A program made the position numbers and the translations under genes. The notes beneath the pieces were generated by a model that was not told where the DNA came from, did no database searches, and saw only the letters and a list, made by a program, of their open reading frames with translations. Shown here piece after piece: positions 7,399 to 14,575 of a stretch of 17,028 nt of DNA; the first letter of the stretch is position 1; the number at the start of each line of letters is the position of its first letter. Location of the stretch: NCBI GenBank assembly GCA_003175915.1, contig PSRH01000284.1, positions 1-17,028 on the forward strand, in the 5' to 3' direction. Origin of the DNA: Candidatus Melainabacteria bacterium. GTDB taxonomy: Bacteria > Cyanobacteriota > Vampirovibrionia > Obscuribacterales > Obscuribacteraceae.

Positions 7399-8604
7399 TC
7401 AATCAAGTCCTTCGCGCGAGAGAATTAGGCAATCACCTTGGGCGGTGCCGGAACAGATTGCTGCCGCACCATATTTGACACCACGGTTCTGCATCTCTTT
7501 CGCTAGGGTAAGAATAATTCTGGCACCGCTTGCCCCAATGGGATGCCCAAGAGCAATGGCGCCGCCGTTGACATTTACTTTCTCACTATCGACGCCGAGC
7601 ATCTGCATTGACTTGAGCGCCACCGAGGCAAAGGCTTCATTGATTTCGATAAGATCCATGTCTTTTACGGTGAGACCGGCTTTCTTCAAGGCCTTTTGCG
7701 TCGCCAGAGCCGGTACCGTAGCCAGATAAGGCACATCTTGTCCAAGGGAAGCGTGGGTGACGATCCTGGCCAGTGGCTTAAGAGCGAGTTCCTTAGCAAG
7801 CCTTGCCGAGGTAATAAGCAGGGCACAGGCGCCATCATTGACGCCCGGGGCATTGCCGGCGGTAACGCTGCCGTTTTCAACAAAGACCGGTTTTAAGGCA
7901 GCCAGTGCCTTGAGATTGGTATCAGCTCTCGGTCCTTCGTCATTTTCTATTACTTTCGCCTCACCTTTGGGTTGGCGCACAGAGACCGGTAATATCTCTT
8001 GCTCGAAACGTTTGGAAGCCTGCGCAGCAACGGCACGCTGATGACTGCGCAATGCCCATTCATCCTGAGCCTCGCGTGAGATCTTAAACTCGTCAGCGAC
8101 ATTGGCTCCATGCACAGCCATATGAACATGGGCTATAGGACATTCCAGACCATCGACGAGCATAGCGTCTTTGAACGCAGCATTACCCATGCGCTTGCCG
8201 AAGCGAGCCACATTAGCATCGACAAGATAGGGTGCCTGGCTCATCGATTCCATGCCACCAGCGACAATCAATTGCCCATCACCGGCTCTTATCCGTAAAT
8301 CGGCAAGGGTCACGGCTCTCATGCCTGAAGCGCAAACTTTATTGACGGTGGTCGACTCGCAGGTGGCCGGCAATCCGGCCATAAAAAGTGCCTGCCTGGA
8401 GGGAATTTGACCGCAGCCAGCTTGAATTACTTGTCCGAGAATTACCTCATCCACCTGTTCGCCGCCGATCTCAAAGCGACTGAGCAAGGCGCGAATCAGA
8501 GGAGCGGCTAATTCAACGGCGCTCAAAGTACTGAGAGATCCTCCCAGTTTGCCAAAAGGACTTCTCAATCCGTCAATGATTACGCTTTCGGACGCTACAA
8601 CCAT
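7399..8604 (-). CDS. Thiolase II, acetyl-CoA C-acetyltransferase (AtoB/PhaA-like)
   Basis: A 401-residue thiolase of usual length. It catalyses the reversible condensation of two acetyl-CoA to acetoacetyl-CoA, or thiolytic cleavage of 3-ketoacyl-CoA. The nucleophile is Cys91 in NKVCASGMRAV, the acyl-enzyme cysteine. The INEAFA motif is at 321-326, and the GGAIALGHPIGASGAR block supplies His354. The general-base cysteine Cys384 lies in AAICSGTAQGD, in place of the more common CIGGGQG. The N-terminus (ESVIIDGLRSPFGKLGG) and VAGGMESMSQAPY (114-126) are typical of the biosynthetic/degradative acetoacetyl-CoA group. It is the first gene of a minus-strand run with ligA. The ribosome-binding site is not obvious. 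It may work with the crotonases at the window start, but they are 6 kb away on the other strand, so a shared pathway is inference. Confidence 0.93.
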   Translation of the reverse strand: MVVASESVIIDGLRSPFGKLGGSLSTLSAVELAAPLIRALLSRFEIGGEQVDEVILGQVIQAGCGQIPSRQALFMAGLPATCESTTVNKVCASGMRAVTLADLRIRAGDGQLIVAGGMESMSQAPYLVDANVARFGKRMGNAAFKDAMLVDGLECPIAHVHMAVHGANVADEFKISREAQDEWALRSHQRAVAAQASKRFEQEILPVSVRQPKGEAKVIENDEGPRADTNLKALAALKPVFVENGSVTAGNAPGVNDGACALLITSARLAKELALKPLARIVTHASLGQDVPYLATVPALATQKALKKAGLTVKDMDLIEINEAFASVALKSMQMLGVDSEKVNVNGGAIALGHPIGASGARIILTLAKEMQNRGVKYGAAAICSGTAQGDCLILSREGLD

Positions 8605-8934
8605 AGCTTAGGGTCAGCCAGATCTTTCCTTACAACCACCCACAACCCAATAGTAACTGGCAATCGCTGATTTTCTCCTGAATTGCCCACTGGTTTTTGA
8701 TTTAGTGAAGTATTGACAAGAACCAGGTGAAAACAAAACCCTGACAAATTATCGGCTAATTCGATTATGATTGTGAAGAGGAACTAAGCTCAGAACTCTT
8801 ATCTCTTTGACGAATATGGCAACGGTAAGCCGAGGCTTCAAAACAGGCCACCATGGTGCAAACGTCGCAGGCAGGAATGCGAAGCGGTCTGACTTGACGC
8901 GCCGATTGCGGAAGCGACGGAGCATGTTAAAAAA
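8605..8934. other. Divergent intergenic region between thiolase and RDD genes
   Basis: About 330 bases separate the divergent starts at 8604 (minus) and 8935 (plus), so promoters for both directions should lie here. I see a weak promoter-like pair for the plus strand and a 40-codon basic open frame that overlaps the RDD start. I see no clear sigma70 element for the thiolase direction, no riboswitch motif and no terminator. Confidence 0.5.
8741..8771 (+). promoter_or_regulatory. Possible sigma70-type promoter for the RDD gene
   Basis: CTGACA at 8741-8746 and TATGAT at 8766-8771 are separated by 19 bases, slightly longer than the preferred 17. Transcription would start near 8778 and give a leader of about 155 bases. 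The match is modest, and other A/T-rich hexamers nearby could serve instead. Confidence 0.25.
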
Positions 8935-8938
8935 ATGA
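8816..8938 (+). CDS. Possible small basic protein (40 residues), overlapping the RDD start
   Basis: An ATG-initiated frame of 40 codons encoding a very basic peptide that ends RRLRKRRSMLKK. Its TGA overlaps the RDD gene start in the classic ATGA arrangement (ATG at 8935, TGA at 8936-8938), which is often a sign of translational coupling. Against it, no Shine-Dalgarno precedes 8816 and the peptide is not from a family I recognise. It may simply be leader sequence. It would, however, help explain the RDD gene's poorly spaced ribosome-binding site (GGAG, 12 bases upstream). Confidence 0.22.
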   Translation: MATVSRGFKTGHHGANVAGRNAKRSDLTRRLRKRRSMLKK

Positions 8939-9699
8939 CTGGATCTTTTGGCGGTCCGGGGCAGAAACCGGGCCAACCTGAGCCTCGCCCATCCAATCGA
9001 TCGCCTGAAAATAATCCTTTCAGGCAGGTCCGGCCGATCAGACAAGCTACGCCAAAGAACGATCCTGAGCCAGGTTTTCCTTCACCAACTAGACCAATAG
9101 GCGAAAATAACCTAGGCAAAGAGGCAAGCCAGCCGCCCACCAAAGAGAAAGGGGAAGCAGCGGCAATACAACCCGGCGTCAGGCTGGTCGCCTTTGGCAT
9201 CGACATCATAGTTTGTTATGTGATCGCCCTGATCACTGCCTATCTCATTGCCGTCGTCAGTGCTCTCATCCCTTTCATAGGCGGGCTATTAGAGCTGCAA
9301 ACAGTTATGGGGCTGGTGTTTCTAACTCGCGATTTCTTTTTTGCCGGTCATGGCTTCGGCAAGAATCTTATGGGTCTCAAGGTGGTTGACGCAACCACCG
9401 GCGATCCTCCCACTCTCTTGCAGTCCGTTCTTCGCAACATAATTTTGATCGCCCCTTTTGTCGCATTTCAAATTATTGTCACAATTTTGAAATTTGTCCC
9501 TCTGGCCTGGCTGGACTCTGCTGTTCTTCAGCTCTGCCAGCTTATCTGCACGGCGTACATACTGATCGTTTTGCCGATGGAAGGCTATCGGACCCTGACC
9601 AGAGCGGATGGATTACGAAAAGGTGACGAACTGGCCAACACCCAAATTGTTGAGGCAGCGATGGACTTTAGCCAATTTTTACCGCCACCAAAAGCTTGA
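8935..9699 (+). CDS. RDD-family membrane protein with proline-rich N-terminal tail
   Basis: A 254-residue protein. Residues 1-78 are rich in Pro, Gly, Asn and charged residues and are probably disordered and cytoplasmic. An RDD domain follows from about 80. Arg83 and Asp90 lie in GVRLVAFGIDIIV, the first conserved R...D pair. There are hydrophobic helices at about 88-117 and 120-136. The conserved GKNLMGLKVVD turn (143-152) and a third hydrophobic stretch (about 165-215) complete the domain. RDD proteins are small integral membrane proteins, and some act as ion antiporters, but most have no assigned role. ATG 8935 is the only possible start because an in-frame stop precedes it. The gene is the first of three plus-strand genes, 74 bases before the SDR-SCP2 gene. 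The long tail is unusual beside minimal RDD proteins and may bind a partner. Confidence 0.85.
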   Translation: MTGSFGGPGQKPGQPEPRPSNRSPENNPFRQVRPIRQATPKNDPEPGFPSPTRPIGENNLGKEASQPPTKEKGEAAAIQPGVRLVAFGIDIIVCYVIALITAYLIAVVSALIPFIGGLLELQTVMGLVFLTRDFFFAGHGFGKNLMGLKVVDATTGDPPTLLQSVLRNIILIAPFVAFQIIVTILKFVPLAWLDSAVLQLCQLICTAYILIVLPMEGYRTLTRADGLRKGDELANTQIVEAAMDFSQFLPPPKA

Positions 9700-9773
9700 T
9701 AACATAAGAAGCGAACCGGCATTTAAGGCTAAAATATTGTTTCCACAAGGCCGCTTCCGGCAACTAGAGCAAT

Positions 9774-11276
9774 ATGAATCACAAGACCGCGTATCTCTGG
9801 GGACCTTTATCGAGCTTCACTGCACCCCTTGCCGCCTGGCTCATCAACAAGGGTTGGCACGTGCATATTGCTACGAAATCGACTCTTAACTTCCTTACTT
9901 TATCCGCCCTTGACTTGTCGTCATCGGCAAGAGGCTATCTGGAAGAGGCACTAGGAGGCAGAGAGGCCTTTCGCACATTTCATGATCGGTTAAGACTTAT
10001 TGAGGCCGGCGAAGTAAGTCGTGATACCAAATATGATTGCGTGATCTTTGCCGGGCTACCACCAAATTATGATGACGCGCGCGTACCAAGGGCGCCGTGG
10101 ACGGCGGATGAGTTGCCGAGAGTGGCAAAAACCGTCAAAGGTGTTCCGATTTTTTTAGTTTCTTCGCTGTGGGGTGCCGTGCAAAAAGATAACGTCGTTC
10201 CCGAAGAGCTCGAGTTCGAGCGAAGAAAACCCGTCAGTAATTGGGAGCGAATTTGCCAGAGTTACGAAATGAGACTCTTAAAAGGGCTGGCCAGCATAGA
10301 AGCCAATTGGTATTTCGTGCGTATACCTATGCTTTCCGGCGCTACAGTCAATGGTGAACCCTTTGGCTTCACCGGCCCCAGTAATCTTTTCCGGGAATTG
10401 GATCCTCAAGTACAAAGCAGTGCTGAGGTTGGCCAGCACAACAATCGTGAAGAGAATACTGTCAATCTGAACTATAACCCTGACTCTACGCTCTGGTTCC
10501 TGCCAGTTGACATTGCCGTTTCCATGTTCTGGCGTTTCCTGGAAGATGAAAGTCGTCCTCGCGTCTGCAACTTCGTTTCCAACCAAGCGACGCTTAATCG
10601 TGAATGGATACATCACCTCGGCAAAGCACTTGGATTGAAAGAAGTGGTTCAATCTGAGCGAGATAATCTCAATCTTCCCGCGGTCATGCGCAAGCTCCTC
10701 CTGGAAAATGTTCAGGTTAGAACTCGCAACTTGTTTGAAGTAGCTGGGCGATATCAACTGGCGCCCGTCAAGTTCGATCGGGAGTACTTCGATAAAGTTG
10801 TTCAGGCTGGTCGAGAAAAGCACTGGGGTCGGGCTAAAGCACCGGCGCTGGCCACACCCTTTCAATTCTCGCAGAGGCTGGCTGCTTACTATTTCGAGCA
10901 ATTCATACCAGCGCAGTTCACCGAACACTTGCTTCGCAAAGCTACTAGAGGCGGTATCACTATCGGTTTTGTGCTGAAAGATTCTGGTGGACTGGGCTGG
11001 GTTCTCAAGTCTCCGCATGGCAAGGCGGTTGTCGAAAGATACGAACGGGCCGGGGAAAAACCGAAAATTTGCTTCAATTTTTCTGGACAAACGATGACCA
11101 AGCTCATCCAGAGTAAATTACCTCTGCATAGGGCTCTTCTTCTCAGAGAGGTGGAAGTAGAAGGACCCCTGATCGACGCTTTAAGAGTGACGCAGGTGAT
11201 CGACAAATTTCTCAGAGAACATCCTATGAATGACCAAGAAATCAGCCTCTTCCAAGACGAGGGCGTCACCGTTTAG
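9774..11276 (+). CDS. Degenerate extended-SDR protein fused to an SCP2-like lipid-binding domain
   Basis: A 500-residue protein. The N-terminus resembles an extended short-chain dehydrogenase (NAD-dependent epimerase/dehydratase fold). There is a strand-helix-strand (YLWGPLSSFTAPLAAWLINK, then GWHVHIATK), a strand YDCVIFAGLP (87-96), then VPIFLVSSLWG (124-134), SYEMRLLKG (163-171) and WYFVRIPMLSG (179-189). The glycine-rich TGxxGxxG is absent, and Tyr164 is not followed by Lys at +4, so cofactor binding or catalysis may be lost or altered. Residues about 390-480 resemble SCP2 sterol-carrier domains: GITIGFVLKDSGG..WVL, an ICFNFSGQTMTKLIQSKL block and LLREVEVEGPLIDAL. SCP2 domains bind lipids or acyl-CoA in a hydrophobic tunnel. 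No signal peptide is seen, so it is probably cytoplasmic. Neither domain was confirmed by a profile search, and the SCP2 call is by eye. The neighbouring membrane genes make a lipid role plausible. Confidence 0.65.
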   Translation: MNHKTAYLWGPLSSFTAPLAAWLINKGWHVHIATKSTLNFLTLSALDLSSSARGYLEEALGGREAFRTFHDRLRLIEAGEVSRDTKYDCVIFAGLPPNYDDARVPRAPWTADELPRVAKTVKGVPIFLVSSLWGAVQKDNVVPEELEFERRKPVSNWERICQSYEMRLLKGLASIEANWYFVRIPMLSGATVNGEPFGFTGPSNLFRELDPQVQSSAEVGQHNNREENTVNLNYNPDSTLWFLPVDIAVSMFWRFLEDESRPRVCNFVSNQATLNREWIHHLGKALGLKEVVQSERDNLNLPAVMRKLLLENVQVRTRNLFEVAGRYQLAPVKFDREYFDKVVQAGREKHWGRAKAPALATPFQFSQRLAAYYFEQFIPAQFTEHLLRKATRGGITIGFVLKDSGGLGWVLKSPHGKAVVERYERAGEKPKICFNFSGQTMTKLIQSKLPLHRALLLREVEVEGPLIDALRVTQVIDKFLREHPMNDQEISLFQDEGVTV

Positions 11277-11303
11277 GCATCCTCTTCGTGCCTCACCCGA
11301 TTA

Positions 11304-11339
11304 CTCGCCTGCTAATCAGACACTTGGCGGCAAGGCGAG
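11304..11339. repeat. Inverted repeat in the gap after the SDR-SCP2 gene
   Basis: CTCGCCT (11304-11310) and AGGCGAG (11333-11339) are perfect reverse complements across 22 bases. A shorter CTTG/CAAG stem lies partly between the arms. No run of T follows, so a simple intrinsic terminator is not supported. It may be a weak stem-loop between cotranscribed genes. Confidence 0.35.
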
Positions 11340-11408
11340 AATCAGGGAATATGGATTAAGGATTACACGGAACAAAGCCCTACCCTCCAAGAACTCAAGC
11401 GCCAAATA

Positions 11409-12641
11409 ATGCTAGGGTTAGCCAGAATCGGCAGGTTTCTTTCACAGATAGGAGCAGTAGCCTTCCTGTCGTTGATAATTGCCTGGGCCTTACCGGCAAT
11501 CCCCGACGTTCAAACCAATCGCTCCTACTTCGTAGATGCGCTAATTGCCTTAGCCTACCTGGCATTTGAGCACGTCATGTACAAAGCATTGGCAGCCCTG
11601 CCCAGACAGGCAACCTCTTTCATTTTGGGTATGATCATGATGCTCACCGGTGCTAAAGCGCCGGAATACTCCGCTTTCCGGGCGGGACTAAAAAAAGCGG
11701 CCAGCAATCGCCTTCTGCCGTATTCCGTCGTTGTCTTTTTAACCATACTATTGCGAGTCGGCATTGCCGTGGTTTTTGTCACAATTCTAAGTGCCTGGGC
11801 AACAAATTTGATAGCCGTGAAGAGTTTCTCCGCAATCATCGGCGCTGCCCTCCTGTTAGCTTTATGCTCATTGTTCTGGCCACTACTTTTAGTGGCATTG
11901 CTGTCAGCGATTTATCTGGTCGTCTTTCCACCGGCACTCCTCTTGCTTGCTGGCTTGGGAAAAATGCATATGCTTGATAAGGTGCTCTCTGAGGAGAAAC
12001 AGAAACACCTCGGTTTTGCCCTCGGGCAGGGCATGGCCCTGGGTGTTATGCTTCTTGCCTGGGGCTTAGTACTTTTCCAGGGGAATTTTCCAGTCAACTG
12101 GGAAAAGCTACCACCCAAAAAAGTTCCCGATGGTTTAGCGGCAAAGGAGTACTACGAGCTAGCCATTCAGTACAAACAAATGGGCTGGACGGAACAAGCA
12201 CGGGAAGCCCTCAATCGGGCAATCGCCAACAACCCACCTGATGACTATTCGGAGAAAGCGAAACGTTACCTTCAAACAAAATTGCCGAGCCAGCCGGTGG
12301 CCAAAGAAGCGGAGCAGAGAAATATTCAGGGTTTTAATCAGATGTTCGGCGGTGATATGAAAGCGGCTAAGCAAACTTTTGAAGAACTGATTGCTGAGTA
12401 CCCAAACTTCGAATGGCCATATAGCAATCTTGCCTCAATTTATTTACAAGAAAAGCGACCGCAAAAGGCTAAGGAACTGTTGGACAGGGCCCTTCAAATC
12501 AACCCATACTATGTCAATGCCTGGCGCCACCTATCCGAAGCGTACAAGCTTATGGGTAATGAAGAGCTTGCCAGCGAATGCTCAAGCAAAATCGCTGAAT
12601 TGGACACAGATGATGAGTTGAACCAGCTGACTCAAAAGTAA
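11409..12641 (+). CDS. Membrane protein with C-terminal TPR domain
   Basis: A 410-residue protein in two halves. Residues 1-225 carry about six hydrophobic segments (roughly 13-30, 41-62, 69-82, 105-133, 141-183 and 205-223), with the 141-183 stretch long enough to span twice. Residues 242-405 hold tetratricopeptide-like repeats: YYELAIQYKQMGWTEQAREA, GGDMKAAKQTFEELIAEYPN, and the clear pair PYSNLASIYLQEKRPQKAKELL and AWRHLSEAYKLMGNEELASE. The TPR part presumably projects from the membrane to hold a partner; on which side is unknown. I see no catalytic motif and recognise no named family. The start ATG has only a weak ribosome-binding site. It follows the SDR-SCP2 gene by 132 bases on the same strand and converges on ribH with a 22-base gap. 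Confidence 0.85.
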   Translation: MLGLARIGRFLSQIGAVAFLSLIIAWALPAIPDVQTNRSYFVDALIALAYLAFEHVMYKALAALPRQATSFILGMIMMLTGAKAPEYSAFRAGLKKAASNRLLPYSVVVFLTILLRVGIAVVFVTILSAWATNLIAVKSFSAIIGAALLLALCSLFWPLLLVALLSAIYLVVFPPALLLLAGLGKMHMLDKVLSEEKQKHLGFALGQGMALGVMLLAWGLVLFQGNFPVNWEKLPPKKVPDGLAAKEYYELAIQYKQMGWTEQAREALNRAIANNPPDDYSEKAKRYLQTKLPSQPVAKEAEQRNIQGFNQMFGGDMKAAKQTFEELIAEYPNFEWPYSNLASIYLQEKRPQKAKELLDRALQINPYYVNAWRHLSEAYKLMGNEELASECSSKIAELDTDDELNQLTQK

Positions 12642-12663
12642 ACGAGAAATTGAATTACGGCCG

Positions 12664-13173
12664 TTAGTTTACGGCTTGGCCAAGTTCGCTTTGTGTGCGC
12701 ATAGCAGCCAGCAAATTGACCATCTCGATAGCGGCCATCGCTGCATCAGCGCCTTTGTTGCCGGCTTTGGTGCCGGCCCGTTCAATGGCTTGCTCAATCG
12801 TATCAGTAGTGAGAACGCCGAATATTGTCGGTACTCCGGTTTCCAGACCAACGGAAGCAATGCCGCTGGCGCATTGACCGGCAACGTGATCGAAGTGCGG
12901 CGTTGAACCACGCACAACCGCACCCAGACAAATCACCGCATCGAAACGCGTACTTGTCGCTGCCTGCTTGGCCACAATCGGAATTTCGAAAGCACCCGGG
13001 CACCAGATCACCTCGATTAGTTGATTGTCGGCTCCATGCCTGCGCAAGGTGTCCAGACATCCTTCCAGCAATCTGTTCGTGATAAAGTCGTTGAATCGAC
13101 TTACCACTACGCCAAAGCGCAATCCAGTTGCGATCAGTCTTCCCTGCACCACAATCGGTTGCTTTTCTCCCAT
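12664..13173 (-). CDS. ribH: 6,7-dimethyl-8-ribityllumazine synthase RibH
   Basis: A 169-residue lumazine synthase, which joins 5-amino-6-ribitylaminouracil and 3,4-dihydroxy-2-butanone 4-phosphate in the penultimate step of riboflavin synthesis and usually forms an icosahedral or pentameric shell. Signature blocks are VVSRFNDFITNRLL (23-36), WCPGAFEIP (57-65), and LGAVVRGSTPHFDHV (83-97) with the conserved His93. They continue with GVLTTDTIEQA (119-129) and AGNKGADAA (137-145). Length is normal. The ATG is preceded by AAGGAG with a 7-base spacing. It is the last gene of the rib operon, 60 bases after ribBA, with a small inverted repeat in that gap. Confidence 0.98.
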   Translation of the reverse strand: MGEKQPIVVQGRLIATGLRFGVVVSRFNDFITNRLLEGCLDTLRRHGADNQLIEVIWCPGAFEIPIVAKQAATSTRFDAVICLGAVVRGSTPHFDHVAGQCASGIASVGLETGVPTIFGVLTTDTIEQAIERAGTKAGNKGADAAMAAIEMVNLLAAMRTQSELGQAVN

Positions 13174-13180
13174 GAAAATT

Positions 13181-13186
13181 CTCCTT
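13181..13186 (-). promoter_or_regulatory. Shine-Dalgarno of ribH
   Basis: AAGGAG on the minus strand lies 7 bases before the ribH ATG at 13173 and fixes that start. Confidence 0.7.
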
Positions 13187-13197
13187 GTATAAAAGTA

Positions 13198-13220
13198 CGC
13201 TTCAGTTATTCAGAGAAGCG
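13198..13220. repeat. Inverted repeat between ribBA and ribH
   Basis: CGCTTC (13198-13203) and GAAGCG (13215-13220) are perfect reverse complements with an 11-base spacer, in the 60-base gap of the rib operon. It could form a small stem-loop that influences relative expression. There is no U-run, so it is not a terminator by sequence. Confidence 0.35.
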
Positions 13221-13233
13221 ATGGCAAAAGTCG

Positions 13234-14535
13234 TCAAGTATTCAACTCTCCTAGCCAATGTCCGAGCTTCTCTTTTTTCGTGGACAGATATTTCAAATTG
13301 TGGCTGTTACAGGCAGCAGGCATGCTGACTCGACCGGCGACAACCAATCCATAACCTTCCAATCCCACGATCTTGCGCGGATTGTTTGTAATAATTCTCA
13401 CTGAGGTCAAGCCCAGATCAGAAAGAATCTGAGCGCCCACTCCATAATCTCGCAAATCCGGTTTGAAGCCAAGGCTCTCATTGGCTTGTACGGTATCTTG
13501 TCCAGAGTCTTGCAATCCATAGGCCTTAATCTTATTGAGAAGACCGATGCCCCGCCCTTCTTGCCTGAGATAGACGAGCACTCCATATTCTTCCTTAGCA
13601 ATCATGGCCATAGCCGCTTCCAATTGTGGCCCGCAATCGCAGCGGAGACTGGCCAGGACATCGCCCGTTAAACACTCGCTGTGCACGCGGATCAGCACGT
13701 CTTTCTTGCCGGCTACCTCGCCTCTGACAAGAGCAATATGATCGATACCGTCCAATTGATTGCGATAAGCGTAGACTGTGAACTCGCCGTACGCGGAAGG
13801 GAACTTGGCCACCGCTTCACGAAAAACAAAACGCTCGCGCTTGAGACGATAAGCAATGAGCTGTGCAATATTGATCAGCTTAAACCCGTGTTCTTTAGCA
13901 AAAACCTTCAACTCTGGCAGGCGAGCCATCGTGCCGTCGCTGTTCAGTATTTCGCAGACAACTCCGGCAGGAGTTAGCCCAGCCAGACGAGCCAGATCAA
14001 CTGCCGCTTCCGTATGCCCGGCGCGCTTGAGCACACCACCTGGCTTAGCGACAAGGGGAGAAATATGTCCTGGCCTGCGTAGATCAGACGGTTTGCAGTC
14101 AGGATCCACCGCTACTCTAATCGTTTTGGCCCGATCAAAAGCGCTAATTCCGGTTGTCACACCGAATCTGGTATCAGCATCGACTGTAACAGTAAAAGCA
14201 GTGTTCTGGCTTTCGGAATTGCGTTCAACCATCATTGGTAACTTAAGTTGTTCCGATTTCTCCTGGGTAAGGGCAAGACAAACCCAGCCTCGCGCTTCCG
14301 TGACCAGGAAGTTGACCATGTCAGGCGTAATTAATTCGGCCGCGCAAATCAAATCGCCCTCGTTTTCTCGCCCTTCATCATCGGCGACGATGACAAACTT
14401 GCCCGCTTTGATATCTTCAATTGCCTCTTCGATCGTGGCAAACCCTTGCTCTCCGCTTTCATCCATATGAAGGGAATTCTCTGCTCTAGTTGAGCGATTG
14501 CCGGCGAGTTCTTGTTCTTTGTCTGTTAAACGCAT
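13234..14535 (-). CDS. ribBA: Bifunctional DHBP synthase / GTP cyclohydrolase II RibBA
   Basis: Catalyses the two entry reactions of riboflavin synthesis. I choose the ATG at 14535 (433 residues) because AAGGAA lies 8 bases upstream. A longer frame from 14592 would overlap the end of ribE. The N-terminal half is 3,4-dihydroxy-2-butanone 4-phosphate synthase: DDEGRENEGDL (52-62), TGISAFDRAKTI (128-139), RRPGHISPL (153-161) and RAGHTEAAVDL (171-181). The C-terminal half is GTP cyclohydrolase II: VHSECLTGDVLASLRCDCG with zinc ligands Cys288, Cys299 and Cys301, LRQEGRGIGLLNKIKAYGLQD (323-343 region) and DLRDYGVGAQIL (360-371). Both halves look intact. It lies 40 bases after ribE and 60 before ribH, in one operon. 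Confidence 0.97.
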   Translation of the reverse strand: MRLTDKEQELAGNRSTRAENSLHMDESGEQGFATIEEAIEDIKAGKFVIVADDEGRENEGDLICAAELITPDMVNFLVTEARGWVCLALTQEKSEQLKLPMMVERNSESQNTAFTVTVDADTRFGVTTGISAFDRAKTIRVAVDPDCKPSDLRRPGHISPLVAKPGGVLKRAGHTEAAVDLARLAGLTPAGVVCEILNSDGTMARLPELKVFAKEHGFKLINIAQLIAYRLKRERFVFREAVAKFPSAYGEFTVYAYRNQLDGIDHIALVRGEVAGKKDVLIRVHSECLTGDVLASLRCDCGPQLEAAMAMIAKEEYGVLVYLRQEGRGIGLLNKIKAYGLQDSGQDTVQANESLGFKPDLRDYGVGAQILSDLGLTSVRIITNNPRKIVGLEGYGLVVAGRVSMPAACNSHNLKYLSTKKEKLGHWLGELNT

Positions 14536-14543
14536 CGGAAGGA

Positions 14544-14549
14544 TTCCTT
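14544..14549 (-). promoter_or_regulatory. Shine-Dalgarno that decides the ribBA start
   Basis: AAGGAA on the minus strand lies 8 bases before the ATG at 14535. The alternatives, ATG 14592 (inside ribE) and ATG 14466, lack a comparable site. Confidence 0.6.
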
Positions 14550-14575
14550 GTGGTTCAATTTGCCTACCTCGAACT

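Noticed and set aside
10278..11090. Long minus-strand frame (270 codons) inside the SDR-SCP2 gene
   Set aside because: It is a shadow of the plus-strand gene. Its translation shows no domain, whereas the plus-strand frame shows coherent fold patterns along its full length.
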